NCBI GenBank assembly: GCA_916610825.1
Contig: OU744451.1
Location: forward strand, 4,987,345 to 5,051,344
DNA: 64,000 bases
Reading direction: 5' to 3'
Origin: Haliclystus octoradiatus
Lineage: Eukaryota > Cnidaria > Staurozoa > Stauromedusae > Haliclystidae
This document shows, piece after piece, positions 1 through 11,200 of this stretch (the stretch's first letter is position 1; every line of letters starts with the position of its first letter). The position numbers and the translations under genes were made by a program. Under the pieces are notes generated by a model. The model worked only from the letters and a program-made list of their open reading frames with translations, was not told the origin of the DNA and ran no database searches.

Positions 1-3000
1 GGAGAATGAAATGCGACAATTTCGCAATGACTCAAGCAGAGAAGCTGAATTGGAAACAGAAGCAGTCCAATTAAGAATAGAAAACACTGACCTACGAAAA
101 TATTGTCTGCAGCTTCATGGAGAGGTCTATGGTGCACGTCTTGCTGCAAAATATCTAGATAAAGAACTTGCTGGAAGGTTAGCTCAGCTGCTTATTGAAT
201 TTATTGTTGCTGTTTTATTTGCAACAGCTTTCAGGGACTAAACGGTTTAGGGGTCATTTGTTAGGTCCTTGCAAAACAAAAATCATAGCATCTTCCTTTT
301 TATATGCAAAATACATTCATGGTTGTGACTAGTGTGACTAGTTGTAGTGCAAATTTAAACAAGTTGGGAGATAAACCCAAATGTTTTCTTTGGTGATTCA
401 CACCTTACCACCAAACCACAGGAGCCATGTCATCAATTTTGAGACAATTTTAGACCCCTCCCCATTTGGTCAACTAGCCTAATATGGTAATGTAGTTTTC
501 AACGTTTTTGATTTTTATTAGTTAGAGATCTTTGATATTTGATCTTTAGAATCAAAGACGTATGCTCCACAAATTCCGCTGCATGACATCCTTCACTGGC
601 AACCGAAGAAAATGTTTTGACGGGGCTATGAGCAATAGTATCTTTTCATAATGCTTTGTATCATGAATCGTCTTATTTACAAGTTTCTTTGTCAGCTATG
701 TCTGACAGCGATTTGTGGCGTTCTTTGTGTGGCAATTATATTAGGCGTAAGAGGGACAGTACATTCCTATAATGTGACCATCTATACTACTGCTACTATC
801 TTATCAGTTGCCATTAATTACTAATTCCATATTTATTTCAGAATACAACAAATTCAATTGCTCGGACGTGATATGCGTGGCAGTGAACATGATGCGCTGT
901 GGAATCAAATTGAAGCAGAGATACATTTACATCGTCATAAAACGGTTATACGTGCATGCAGAGGACGAAATAATTCCCAAGAGAAACCACATGCACCGCC
1001 ACCATCTAAAATCAAAGACAGTGATGATCTCCCAACAATTGCAAGAAAGAAAAGAGGTGTCGGAGATGTTAGAATTATTCCTGTTTTAAGGGATAAATCA
1101 GAGGGTCTTGGTATTTCTATAACGGTACGTAATGGTTAGAAAGAAGACCATAAGAACTACAGTAGGCCGATCCGCCTTAACTTGCAGGCATAAGTACTGT
1201 ATAGTAATTCGAAATATGTAGGCCTACAACATGTTACTATATTTTTGTGTAGGCGTATAATGATTCTAATTCAGTCAGGCTCTGTTAAGTTGCCCTTTTT
1301 ACTGGCCCATCCTCTGTATAATATCTCGTAGTCTGCCTAATATAATATTCCCCCTTGCTTATGTCCCACCTTTCATTCTTACCTGAGGCAGAATATTGAG
1401 CAGGTTCGACTGTAGCAATATATCTCATTAAGACCATGGTGTAGGCTAACATTTTAAAAGTTTTGAAATTTTACACACATTTCAATGTTTCAATTTAGAT
1501 TTTGTGATTAATATACAATATCAGGCTATTTGTTTTGTACTGCTTAAAAGGATCTAAGATTTATATGAAAGGATATTCTCAATCAGATATTTGAATAATC
1601 TGATTTAGACAGCTGTAGTCTGTGACAGTGCAGCTCTTTTCTTATTGGTTGTGTAGTTACTATAATTACTTAATCACTACTATTAGGGTGTGATTAGCTC
1701 AGTTGGCAGAGCAACCGAACTTCAGATTGGATCATATCTGATTGACTGTGGTTCAAATCCCCTGAGGTCAACTCAGCCTTGACTTTTTCTAAAACATCAA
1801 ATGAGTACCATCTAAGGATGGTGGATGGAATGGTCCAGAAGGAATTGCATTGTGAGTAGCTGCAGCGCATCATTGCGCATTGACAATCAAGGTCTATCTG
1901 CCATGAAATCTGTTGAAATTGATCTGCAGTGTTGCGGCTGAGATCTAAGGAGCTTTTAACATCATTGCTCTTAGCGAAAAGAGCCACTCACTCTAGAAAT
2001 AGAGGAGTGGTACGGGTGCCTTCGGTAGGGCGTCACTGTCCAAATTACTTTTTTTTACTACTATTAGGGTGGAAGAGAACATGGTGTTCCAATTTTAATA
2101 TCAGAAATTCACGAAGGAATGCCTGCTCAACGATGCCAAGAAATGTACGTAGGTGATGCTATATTGTCCGTCAATGGCAAAGATCTTCAAAGTGCAACAC
2201 ATGCAGAAGCGGTGCATGTTTTATCACGTGTTTATGGTAGAGTAGAACTTGAATTATTGTATCTGGATGTGAATGGTTCTAGTGATGAAGAAAATTGGGA
2301 AGATGATGTAACACAAAGGTAGGCTATTCCAAAGCTGCATGCAGGTTCAGCAAAAGTAGGATTCCTCGAATCTTAGGATTAAGAAGGTTAGAAGGTTTTT
2401 AATGAATTATTGGTCAATCTCAAACATCAACTAAAATATTCAGAAGAAAATTTTGAAATGTCTCTAGGATTCTAGATGGCTGAACCTTATGTCGGACTCT
2501 GGCTGTATGGTCTGACTTCTCCTAGAAACTAGATTTGTGCTCAAACACCTTCAGAAACTTTTCATCTGACCATGTAGGCCTACTTAGATGTGCAAATTTT
2601 CTCATTTGCAAAGAAATAGTAGAATAAAATCTATTTTCTTTAAAATTTTGTCTAGTCTTCTGGAAATATAATTGCCACATTGCTATGTTTGTCATGCCCT
2701 GTCAAGCTGCCAATTTTATATTTTCAAATGTAATCAATGTTAACATTGTTGTGATGTGGTTCACACCAGCTAGCCTAAACATGACCACATAATCTTACAT
2801 TGGTGTAAACATAATTAATTAAATTTTGTTATTTACTTCTTACAAAACCATATTGCACCTGCGCAGTGCTCAATCTTACATAATAACTTCAGATATGGCA
2901 TGTCAACGTAACAAGTTAAACTGCATGATACAATGTAAATTTGGTTTAAGTAATCGGTCAATATTGGTTTAGTTGGTGTACCTACCCTAGTATGGGAAGG

Positions 3001-5769
3001 AATAGATATAGAAGAAGGCTACAGTGTATTGCCCGTTAATATCACAATCCGATATATCACTAGGCCTAATTATTAAAAAGTGGTTTACTATCAAATTCAA
3101 CTATTTCATTTCGGTTAATATCACAACTCGCTCATTATTACGATTTTCAGCCGCACCAAGGCAGTGATATTTACCAGGCTACACTGTAATTTCATGTTCA
3201 GAACTAACTTCACAACATATGATAGAAAAAACATTGAGATTTAACCAATGCAAGTTCTAGACACTATCAGGATTACATTAGATTTCAAAAAAATAACAGC
3301 AGCGTTTAAACCAATAGTCCATCCAAGGATAAATTTCTACTTATAAAAAAGGGCTGTATAACTAAATTATATTTAATATTAAATTCATTAAATATTTCAG
3401 TGTTTTTGTTTGCGTCATATTTTGTCGTTCTTCGAATCACAGATAAATAATTCCATTTTTGAGACAATTTTACGAGAGTTGGCTAATTAAATCACTAGAA
3501 CAGGATTCAAAACTTTCTTGGGTTTTATAATAATTATTCCTAAATTGTTCTAAACAAACAACTATTTTTATTACAAGCAAGCTTCAATGTTTTTTTTCTC
3601 GCCAACAGTGTTTACCCCTGTAGCTAGAAACTTAATCAATTTTCAGGCACTTTGGAATGAAAAATAAAACATGTTACATAGATACAAATATATACTGTAA
3701 CCTCTAACCTAACAGAGCAATGAACAAGTGAGCATCCATAAAAAACACTGTCTCCGTCAATGCTAATTGGAACATTTACAAGAACCTCATTCATATATAT
3801 TAAGTAGGCGGCTACCAATATAGTGTAACACATTCAAGTGCAATCCAGATACGCGCAATTGATCTTCCTTCCTAATCTAACTTGCCCTTGAAACCACAAG
3901 ACTATTTGATAAATCATTGTAAACGATTTATGATACAGTAATTTAATCAATATTTCATTTCTATTACATTAACAGATATAGTTCTGTTGGTTTTGTTGAC
4001 AATCCAAACAATTTAACTGGAGATGATGTTATCACTACTAATTCACTAAGAGACACTGGAACAAGACAGATCAAGAAAGCCGCACCTTCAAAGTAAGTAA
4101 ATAATTAAGTCAAAATTCACAAGTTCAATGTTATAAAACGTCAAGCAAAGGATAACGTAAAATCTTTATTACACTCAGGGCAACCTGGCAACTAGGCTTC
4201 TGGAGGGCTGGCCAAAATTTAAAAAGAAATTGTTTTTGTTTCTTTTTTCTCCGCAAATTAAAACATCAGGAACTTAATAGAATCTTGCTGGGTGTTCAGG
4301 GAGGGTTTAATTGTGTAATATATATATATATATATATATATAATAAAAGGAGTCAAAGACTACACATTCATAATTGTTACTAATAGTTTCATGCTTACGC
4401 AATCATCAGACAAATAAACTAATTCGTTTATCAATTAGTTAAATCAATTAGTTTATTTGTCTGATGATTGCGTAAGCATGAAACTATTAGTAACAATTAT
4501 GAATGTGTAGTCTTTGACTCCTTTTATTATATTTAGCTCTGTCAAATGATATCGAGCACTATTTTTTGCTATTAGATAATATCTAATATATATATATATA
4601 TATTTGTTATATATAATAATAGAGTCAAGAAAGACACACCATTTTTGCTGTTACTTGAAGTTTCACGTTGTTAAACAATCATCAGACAGAATACAATTAA
4701 AAACATACATACATAAAACCTAGTTAAACATATTTAATAGCAGTGCTTATTGTTATTTATTGTAATGGTTTCTATTGTTAATATTTAATCTATTGTTATT
4801 ACATTTCCGTATGCTTGGTCACGTTTTGGATGTTTTGAAATTGGAAAGGTAAAATTTGTTTTCATGGCGGCATTTGGATATTAGTTCTGATCTTTTGTTG
4901 ATTAAGGTTTCTTTTGAGCAAATTATATTATATTTTTCAGCCAGGCAGAGAAAACAACGCTTTGATTTATTACTGTATGCAGCAGCCTTGCATAAGATTG
5001 ACCATTCAATCTGGTAGGACAGCTTGTTGTCTTTGGCTTGCCAAATGTATTTTGAAAGTTGGGTGTTTAATTCAAGTTTAGTTGGGTGTTTAATGTTTAA
5101 CTAGGTTTTATGTATGTATGTTTTTAATTGTATTCTGTCTGATGATCGTTTAACAACGTGAAACTTCAAGTAACAGCAAAAATGGTGTGTCTTTCTTGAC
5201 TCTATTATTATTTACCGCTCTGCTATTTACAAGCATTGAGCACTGTTCACCTGCCAATACTTTTAAATTTTTATTAAATTTGAAACATATTATATTTGTT
5301 ATATATATATATATATTTGCATTATGCATTGCCCACTACTTCGGTAGTTTGAGCACTCTGGTATGGCACAGATGTTTTTTTCATGTGATGAATTTTTTCA
5401 CCACATTTATAACTCATCTTGACTTAGGTGTATACTGAAGTCAGTTCCTTGTTCGCTCACTGAGCAGTACTGATGAAGGCTAATGGCCAGAAACATGTAC
5501 TTGTCTGCTGCTATGTATGTCTCAATTGCGCATGCGCAATTTTGAGCACTATCGACTCGGGATGTGTCTATACTATTTGCATTATGCATTGCCCACTACT
5601 TCGGTAGTTTGAGCACTCTGGTATGGCACAGATGTTTTTTTCATGTGATGAATTTTTTCACCACATTTATAACTCATCTGACTTAGGTGTATACTGAAGT
5701 CAGTTCCTTGTTCGCTCACTGAGCAGTACTGATGAAGGCTAATGGCCAGAAACATGTACTTGTCTGCTG

Positions 5770-5811
<42 letters not shown>

Positions 5812-6721
5812 TTTAGTATAAATATGTAGAAAAATTGTTTGTATTTCAACTTGAAAATGGCAGAAGTTCTATCTGACCAAAGCTTTGTTCAAAATCATAA
5901 TAAAATTTCAAAATTGTCGCTGTTGCCTTTTTCATTGAAAATAATAAGTAAACGACTTCTTATACAAATTTAGATAAATGACAATATTATAAGGAACCTT
6001 TCAAATGAAAAGTTTAAAGAAGCTGTTTGAATAAAAAGTCAGGTTTCCGGAATGTTATTTGTTGGACCCTGGTTATACTGTAGCTATTGACTTGAAAAAT
6101 ACGCTACAGTGAAACCTGTATATAACGGCCAGCTACGGGAGGAAGATAAATTGACCACTATAGACAGGTGGCATTTGATTCAATAGAAAATACTATTTCA
6201 GACATTGTAAGAGTGACCACTATAGACAGGTGGCCGCTGTATAGAGGTGACCGCTATAACAGGTTTGACTGTATTCAAAGATTTAAATGAAAACATTGAT
6301 ATAATTTTGTCATTATTTACATTTTAGATCAGAAGAAATAAAAGACGAAAAAGACGGTTACCCTTATGCCGTCAACCATTACAAAAAAACATCACAAAAT
6401 GAAACAACAAAGCTAGCATCACCACGAGTACCATCTCCAGAATACGCTGTCCCATATGCTGATACACCAAAAAAGATTAGTACTACATCGCCACGTGTGC
6501 CTTCTCCAATATACGCTATCCCATTTGCAGATACTACGAAGGATAAATCTGACGATATTGAAATGAAAAACCGTCAACAGAATGGAAAATCAAGTACAAA
6601 TAGCTCAATAACTTCTACTAGAACAAATACTCCTGACCAGAACGGATACTTTACTGGTAATTCAGATAAATACCCAGGAACTCCACAACGTGTTAGCGAC
6701 ACAGAAGCTATACCTTATTAA
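1..6721 (+). CDS. GOPC: GOPC (Golgi-associated PDZ and coiled-coil protein), 3' part
   Basis: Scaffold of the trans-Golgi that sorts membrane proteins by binding their C-termini through a PDZ domain (known for the family). Exons seen: <1-177, 842-1124, 2068-2318, 3976-4092 and 6328-6721. All have GT/AG borders and the phase is continuous; the stop is at 6719-6721. The first exon enters the window in frame and reads as coiled coil, ending [16 protein letters not shown], a GOPC signature. Exon 2 carries [17 protein letters not shown] and [19 protein letters not shown], then the PDZ start with carboxylate-binding loop GLGISIT. Exon 3 completes the PDZ ([20 protein letters not shown]). Exons 4-5 are a low-complexity tail unlike the vertebrate one, with an internal duplication of SPRVPSPxYAxPxAD. 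The 5' half and promoter lie outside the window. Intron 2 ends with a SINE against the acceptor; intron 4 carries the hammerhead cluster. Confidence 0.95.
1691..2055 (+). mobile_element. tRNA-derived SINE with 15-bp target duplication
   Basis: The head has a pol III A box (TTAGCTCAGTTGG, near 1693) and B box (GGTTCAAATCCC, near 1750), followed by about 280 bp of unrelated body and a T-rich tail at 2048-2055. It is flanked by a direct repeat, ACTACTATTAGGGTG, at 1676-1690 and 2056-2070. The repeat contains the 3' splice site of GOPC exon 3 (TAG then GGTG). The tRNA-like part is not a usable tRNA because no acceptor stem closes. Boundaries come from the flanking repeat. Confidence 0.8.
2345..2510. 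repeat. Dispersed hAT-like repeat (GTCTGACAAAAGTAGGAATCC family), degenerate
   Basis: Diverged member of a family whose better copies carry ends CAGGGTCTGACAAAAGTAGG and an internal 'aggattccagaaggc' block. Other copies are at 19720-19868, 21755-21915, 24669-24895, 40098-40262 and 51012-51068. Confidence 0.5.
4369..4418 (-). ncRNA. Predicted type I hammerhead ribozyme (left arm)
   Basis: On the minus strand: core CTGATGA, stem II TGC-GTAA-GCA, core GAAA, stem III AC-TATTA-GT, cleavage triplet GTA with cut predicted between 4378 and 4377. Stem I pairs TTGT with ACAA. The 10.1-11.1 position is a T-T mismatch, as in most copies here. Confidence 0.65.
4452..4501 (+). ncRNA. Predicted type I hammerhead ribozyme (right arm)
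   Basis: Mirror copy of the previous motif. CTGATGA is at 4461-4467 and GAAA at 4480-4483. Stem III is AC/GT with loop TATTA. The triplet GTA ends at 4492, so cleavage is predicted after 4492. Stem I: TTGT (4457-4460) with ACAA (4493-4496), extended past one mismatch. Confidence 0.65.
4643..4692 (-). ncRNA. Predicted type I hammerhead ribozyme
   Basis: Minus strand: stem I TTCTGT with ACAG; CTGATGA (C3 at 4685); stem II TGTT-TAAC-AACG, first pair a T-G wobble; GAAA; stem III AC-TTCAA-GT; triplet GTA. Cut predicted between 4652 and 4651. Confidence 0.65.
4819..5079 (-). pseudogene. Penelope-like element GIY-YIG endonuclease, C-terminal fragment
   Basis: Minus-strand reading frame of about 85 codons ending in a stop at 4819-4821. 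It reads [19 protein letters not shown], then [23 protein letters not shown] and [16 protein letters not shown]. The pattern LxxYIWxLKxxxxxxxIxWSI, KRCxLCLxEK and NKRxELxxxCRHxNK is the conserved tail of the endonuclease domain of Penelope-like retrotransposons. The catalytic GIY-YIG part and reverse transcriptase are missing, so it cannot be active. Confidence 0.75.
5131..5181 (+). ncRNA. Predicted type I hammerhead ribozyme
   Basis: CTGATGA at 5139-5145, stem II CGTT-TAAC-AACG (four Watson-Crick pairs inside a T-T mismatch), GAAA at 5160-5163, stem III AC-TTCAA-GT, triplet GTA ending at 5172. Stem I: CTGT (5135-5138) with ACAG (5173-5176). Confidence 0.7.
5462..5512 (+). ncRNA. Predicted type I hammerhead ribozyme, tandem copy 1
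   Basis: Stem I GAGCAGTA (5462-5469) pairs with TGCTGCT (5506-5512): seven pairs including one G-U. Core CTGATGA is at 5470-5476. Stem II is GGC-TAATG-GCC inside an A-A mismatch. GAAA is at 5490-5493. Stem III is ACA/TGT with a six-base loop. The triplet GTC ends at 5505, so the predicted cut is 5505/5506. All invariant core bases are present. Confidence 0.8.
5721..5771 (+). ncRNA. Predicted type I hammerhead ribozyme, tandem copy 2
   Basis: Same sequence as the 5462 copy through stem I; predicted cut after 5764. The distance between the two predicted cuts is 259 nt, which would be the length of a released monomer. Confidence 0.8.
5940..6072. repeat. Dispersed repeat ending in CAGGTTTCCGG...GGACCCTGG
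   Basis: Related to 8960-9098, and more distantly to 4176-4310 and 21590-21746. The shared blocks are 'aaggaacc-tttcaaatgaaaag' and 'aagtcaggtttccgg'. It is non-coding, with no clear target duplication. Confidence 0.45.
6107..6271. mobile_element. pogo-like MITE (GGTCACC/TATAACGG family)
   Basis: Ends CAGTGAAACCTGTATATAAC and CTATAACAGGTTTGACTG, flanked by TA. Internally palindromic, with two CACTATAGACAGGTGGC blocks. TA target sites and CAGTG-type ends fit the pogo/Tigger group. Confidence 0.75.
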
Positions 6722-6743
6722 TTATGCACTATGTAATGTAAGG

Positions 6744-7685
6744 CCCCTGCGAATAATAGTTCATGAGTTTATGAACGATACGCAAACTTTAAATGGCACA
6801 ATTTTCATGAACATTTTCATGAATGTTAAATGGTCCAAATTGCATAAATGAAATTTTATGGCGACTCTATTCATAAAAAGTTCCATGAAAAAGTTTATGA
6901 GAATGGAGCCGCCATTAATGTTTGTGAACCATTAGTTTATGAACGATTCGCAAACTTCATGAACTTTACATGGCACAATTTTCATGAACATTTTCATGAA
7001 TGTTAAATGGTCCAAATTGCATAAATGAAATTTTATGGCGACTCTATTCATAAAAAGTTCCATGAAAAAGTTTATGAGAATGGAGCCGCCATTAATGTTT
7101 GTGAACCATTAGTTTATGAACGATTCGCAAACTTCATGAACTTTACATGGCACAATTTTCATGAACATTTTCATGAATGTTAAATGGTCCAAATTGCATA
7201 AATGAAATTTTATGGCGACTCTATTCATAAAAAGTTCCATGAAAAAGTTTATGAGAATGGAGCCGCCATTAATGTTTGTGAACCATTAGTTTATGAACGA
7301 TTCGCAAACTTCATGAACTTTACATGGCACAATTTTCATGAACATTTTCATGAATGTTAAATGGTCCAAATTGCATAAATAAAATTTTATGGCGACTCTA
7401 TTCATAAAAAGTTCCATGAAAAAGTTTATGAGAATGGAGCCGCCATTAATGTTTGTGAACCATTAGTTTATGAACGATTCGCAAACTTCATGAACTTTAC
7501 ATGGCACAATTTTCATGAACATTTTCATGAATGTTAAATGGTCCAAATTGCATAAATGAAATTTTATGGTGACTCTATTCATAAAAAAATCCATGAAAAA
7601 GTTTATGAAAATGGAGCCGCCATTTAAATGTTTTTAAATAGTTTGTGAACCGTTCATGAACTCACGAACTATTTTTCCACAGAGG
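6744..7685. mobile_element. TTCATGAAC foldback element with 177-bp internal tandem repeats
   Basis: Ends are CCCCTGCGAATAATAGTTCATG and the inverse ATGAACTCACGAACTATTTT, then ACAGAGG. The interior is about five tandem units; AGTTTATGAACGATTCGC begins at 6934, 7111, 7288 and 7465, exactly 177 bp apart, after a diverged first unit at 6766. Each unit is full of the palindrome TTCATGAA. Lies between the GOPC stop and the next gene's 3' end. Single-unit relatives: 37581-37880, 39640-39798, 44213-44320. Confidence 0.75.
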
Positions 7686-8254
7686 TAGCTTTGATTGAAT
7701 TTTTATTATATATAAGTTTTAATTCATTTTGTAGAAATAAGGATTGGATAAAGCAAGCCTGTACTAGAATCTATTTTGTAAATTAATTATTAAAATATAA
7801 CACAAATGTAAGACCGAATGAAAATCAAGTCAAGAAAACTTTGTCTTTCTTTTATTTCTCTGTATTTAATTACAGTATATTTAGTACAGATATTTATACT
7901 CTGAATAGCATGAATTTTTCAATTTATCATGATTTTTTTTAAATAGCATTACAATACTAGGCTCATTACCGGTACTACGAATGCTACATAAATGTGCGTT
8001 TACTTACAAATACAAAAAAGACGTTTTTCTATTTTTGAAAAATCGTTCTTTAAAAGTACATTTGAGTAATACTCTAATTACAACAAACTATAAATATTAA
8101 CAAATTTAAATCCATTTTAAATGTTACGATAAATGGAATATAAATTATTGTTATCAAAACATTTAAAAAAAACAGACATATAAATGAATGGATGAAACAA
8201 ATCTATGTATGTGAGTAAACCTATTTCTATAAATCAAAATTTCAATAATACAAG
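7686..8254. other. Convergent 3' region between GOPC and the SAM adaptor
   Basis: AT-rich, no coding signal. A TTTATT at 7851-7856 would be an AATAAA poly(A) signal for the minus-strand gene, about 400 nt past its stop. No unambiguous poly(A) signal for GOPC was recognised. Confidence 0.3.
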
Positions 8255-11200
8255 TTAAACTTTATCAAGTTCAGCAAATAATCGTTTAACATGTCGCACA
8301 TCATAAACACCAATATCTTTTAAATCATCTTCGTTTAAAAGTTTTAATTCTGACAAAGTAGATATACCAGCATCGATTAAATCTTGATTAAACATCGGTA
8401 AACCAATTTCAAATAACCAACTTTGTAAAGTTAATAAGATATTTGGTTTTACTACTGTACAGTTTCCAGATTTCATAGCTAAGAATGGAATGCCTTTTTC
8501 AGATGTAAGTTCTTTTCTAAGTGAGTCCATCTCATCAATTACGTCTTGTTCTGTTCTTGATAGCTCTTCTGAATATCTTACAAGCATTTTGTGAGGAATG
8601 TGCCAACTGCCATCCTAAAATATCATACATAAATACAGTCTATATTTCTCATTGAAGATAATTCAGGTCAGTTAAAATGTGTAACCCATAGCAATTGATT
8701 TATAAGAGTTGAGACACACCACTTTAGAGGCTTAAAAATTGTCATTTTCGTTCCATTGAAAATGAGGTTTTGAACAAAAAGTTTTTGAATTCATGAATTT
8801 ATTTTTGCAAAATTTGTTCAAATTTTGCAAGCCAGGATTTGACGTAATGAAAATGGTGCCCAGGTTCTGAGGTTCTTTTGTCAGTTTGATCAAATTGTAT
8901 TATTTGTATTGTAATTAAATTGACCATGTGCCGTTTTAAGAGATCTTAACCCTGAAGAAAATTCATTTTGTTTCATTTTTCTCTTCAAATTTAGAAAAAT
9001 GAAAATATGATAAGGAACCATTTAGGTGAGAAGTTTACAATAAAGTTTCTGAATAAACAGTCAGGTTTCCGGGAAGCAGAAAATATTTGTTGAACCCTGT
9101 CTTTAAGCCTGGTTTTCATATAGCAAATTTGCCTGCGACATTTGCCTGGGTCACAGCCGTAGACATTTAATGATCTTTTTTCTATTGTTTCGACCGGATA
9201 TCATTTGTCTTGCCTGACTGATTTTAAAGTTGGAGTGAGTTCAACTTTGAAATGACGCAGGCAAGACTAATGATATCCGGTCGAAACAATAGAAAAAAGA
9301 TCATTAAATGTCTACGGTTGTGACCCAGGCAAATGTCGCAGGCAACGACGCAGGCAAATTTGCTATATGGAAACCAGGCTTTACTTGACACTTATTGTTG
9401 CAGAGTTTGAAGCATTGAAAACAGGGAAAGCCATAGTTTCTGTACAATGACAGTAATCACTAGGCAACCAACCAAAAAGTAATCCATTACCGTTACCAAA
9501 AAATAGTAAAGATAAAATTACAGATAATATATCCTTGTAATCCTCAAAGACGTGAAAGTTCAAATACAATCAAACCTGTTACCTCTATACAGCGGCCACC
9601 TGTTTATAGTGGTCACTCTTTTGCAATATACAGGTTTTACTGTATCATGGTTCGAAACAGGAATATTACTTACAGCTAGTGTATAAGGTTCGTCTGAAAT
9701 ATCAATACTTTCACGGCGTAGCTTAGTAGCTATTAGCGATTTCAAAGGTTTAGCTTTTAGCTGTTTCTTTGTAGTTTCTGGTGATGCGGATTCAACAGCT
9801 GGCTTTTGTTCACCTGACAATTAAAAACAGATGATAATGTTGAGTGAACCCAACATAATTCGCTTCACACAAATTACATTGCACTAATCACGAAAAGAAA
9901 ATAATAAAAACAAAAATGTTGAGAAGTGAATATATACAGTAAATAATAAAAAATTATTGAGCCGGTTTGAGTGCGACATTGAAAATTATCAGACCCAGTG
10001 CTCTATTATCTACCGAAGCCGTAGCGTAAAGGATTTTGGAATAATAAAATATCCTCTTTTGGTCGCTCTTTTGTGTGACCTTGCGTTACTCTGAACATAC
10101 TAGTCACTAGCTAGGTATTCTAGGGTGGTTTAAGGTCAGGTTATTTAGGGTCATTATGTCAGATATAAGTACACATTTTATTATAACATGATTGATGCAG
10201 TTGATTACCTTGTTGTGCTTTCTCTAACAGTGTCGGTGCCCTTGTTCCAGATGGACTTTTATCACCTTTAGGAGGGCGTGGTGGTAATGTTGGTCTTACT
10301 CTTGCTTTTACGCTATCTGCTACAGCAACAACAGGAGGAGGCGAATTAATAATAACCTCCGGTACATGATTCTCAGATGAAATATCTATTGTGATAGTAT
10401 TTTCTGCTTGGTCTTTACTTGGCCTGCGTCGCGGTGGAACCATAGGATGTTTAACAGGCTTCTCTTTCTCTGCTATATCTTTTGGCGATGTTTGAGGAGA
10501 GAAGAAAATATGTGACGAGTTTTGATTTAACGAAGTTGGTGTTGTAGGATCACTAGTACTCCTTTGCTCTTTCCGTGGAGGTGGCGCGGGACGTTCCACT
10601 TTGTTTAACGGTAGACTACCATCTTTTTTCATTTGAGGTGGAAAGAGTGGAGGTAGCATTTGTATTCGATTTGCGACATTACTGCCTAAACTATGTTTCT
10701 TTGTTGGCTTCACATGGACAGAAGATTCTTCTGAAAACGAGATAGATGGTTTTAATTTTGATGATGGTGGTATTGGTGCTGTACGAACCGGTTTATCAGA
10801 TTTATTCAAAGGTGGTACTTTGATATGAATTGATGTACAACCTGGTAGAAAGAAAACAATGAAAATAAGATTGTGATTGTGTTAAAATCACTGATAGCCC
10901 ATTCATAAAAAACAACAATTGTTCCAAAGGAAACAAGAGCCAGGTAAGGTCATAAATACAGTGAAACCTGTCTATAACAACCACATATGAGAGATAGAAA
11001 AACCGACTACTAATATGCAGGTGGCATTTATATACAGGGTTGATTCAATAGAATATGCTATTTAGATATTGCAAGAGTGACCACTATAGGCAGGTGGCTG
11101 CTTTATAGAGGTGATGGCTACTAAAACAGGTTTGACTGTATCTGATAAATCAAATTCATTTTGCCTAACTTCCTAGATCAGGGAACTGTAAGCTTATACA

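Larger units (their letters stand above)
4316..4535. mobile_element. Penelope-like element fragment: inverted pair of hammerhead modules in (TA)n
   Basis: A near-perfect palindrome with arms at about 4342-4420 and 4445-4530 sits after a (TA)n tract at 4317-4342. Each arm carries the same hammerhead module facing outward, followed by the outer sequence GAGTCAAAGACTACACATTC. To the right, an 'agctctgtc...gagcac' tail is shared with the other copies at 5215, 29570, 39290 and 42330. Palindromic ends and insertion in simple repeats are typical of Penelope-like elements (family knowledge). Confidence 0.7.
4611..5212 (-). mobile_element. Penelope-like element remnant flanked by inverted hammerhead arms
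   Basis: Inverted arms at 4611-4735 and about 5095-5212 each contain a hammerhead module and the outer sequence GAGTCAAGAAAGACACACC. Between them, the minus strand encodes the C-terminal end of a Penelope-type GIY-YIG endonuclease (4819-5079). This is a 5'-truncated copy: reverse transcriptase is absent. The layout, terminal repeats with hammerheads around the ORF end, matches what is known of this retroelement class. Confidence 0.75.
5312..5780 (+). mobile_element. Tandem hammerhead-containing repeat (retrozyme / Penelope pLTR-like)
   Basis: Two direct copies of a 259-260 bp unit. The shared part starts TTTGCATTATGCATTGCCCA at 5316 and 5576 and ends in a hammerhead at 5462-5512 and 5721-5771. 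The copies are nearly identical, with a one-base indel near 5419. The array is bounded by (TA)n tracts at about 5300-5315 and 5771-5808. Short direct repeats with one hammerhead per unit are the architecture of Penelope terminal repeats and of non-autonomous retrozymes. No ORF of its own. Confidence 0.8.

Noticed and set aside
1693..1770. tRNA gene
   Set aside because: A and B boxes are present but no cloverleaf with a closed acceptor stem forms, and a SINE body, tail and target duplication follow.
5187..5589. Two open frames of 60-83 codons
   Set aside because: They lie in the hammerhead repeats and (TA)n tracts and have no recognisable domain.
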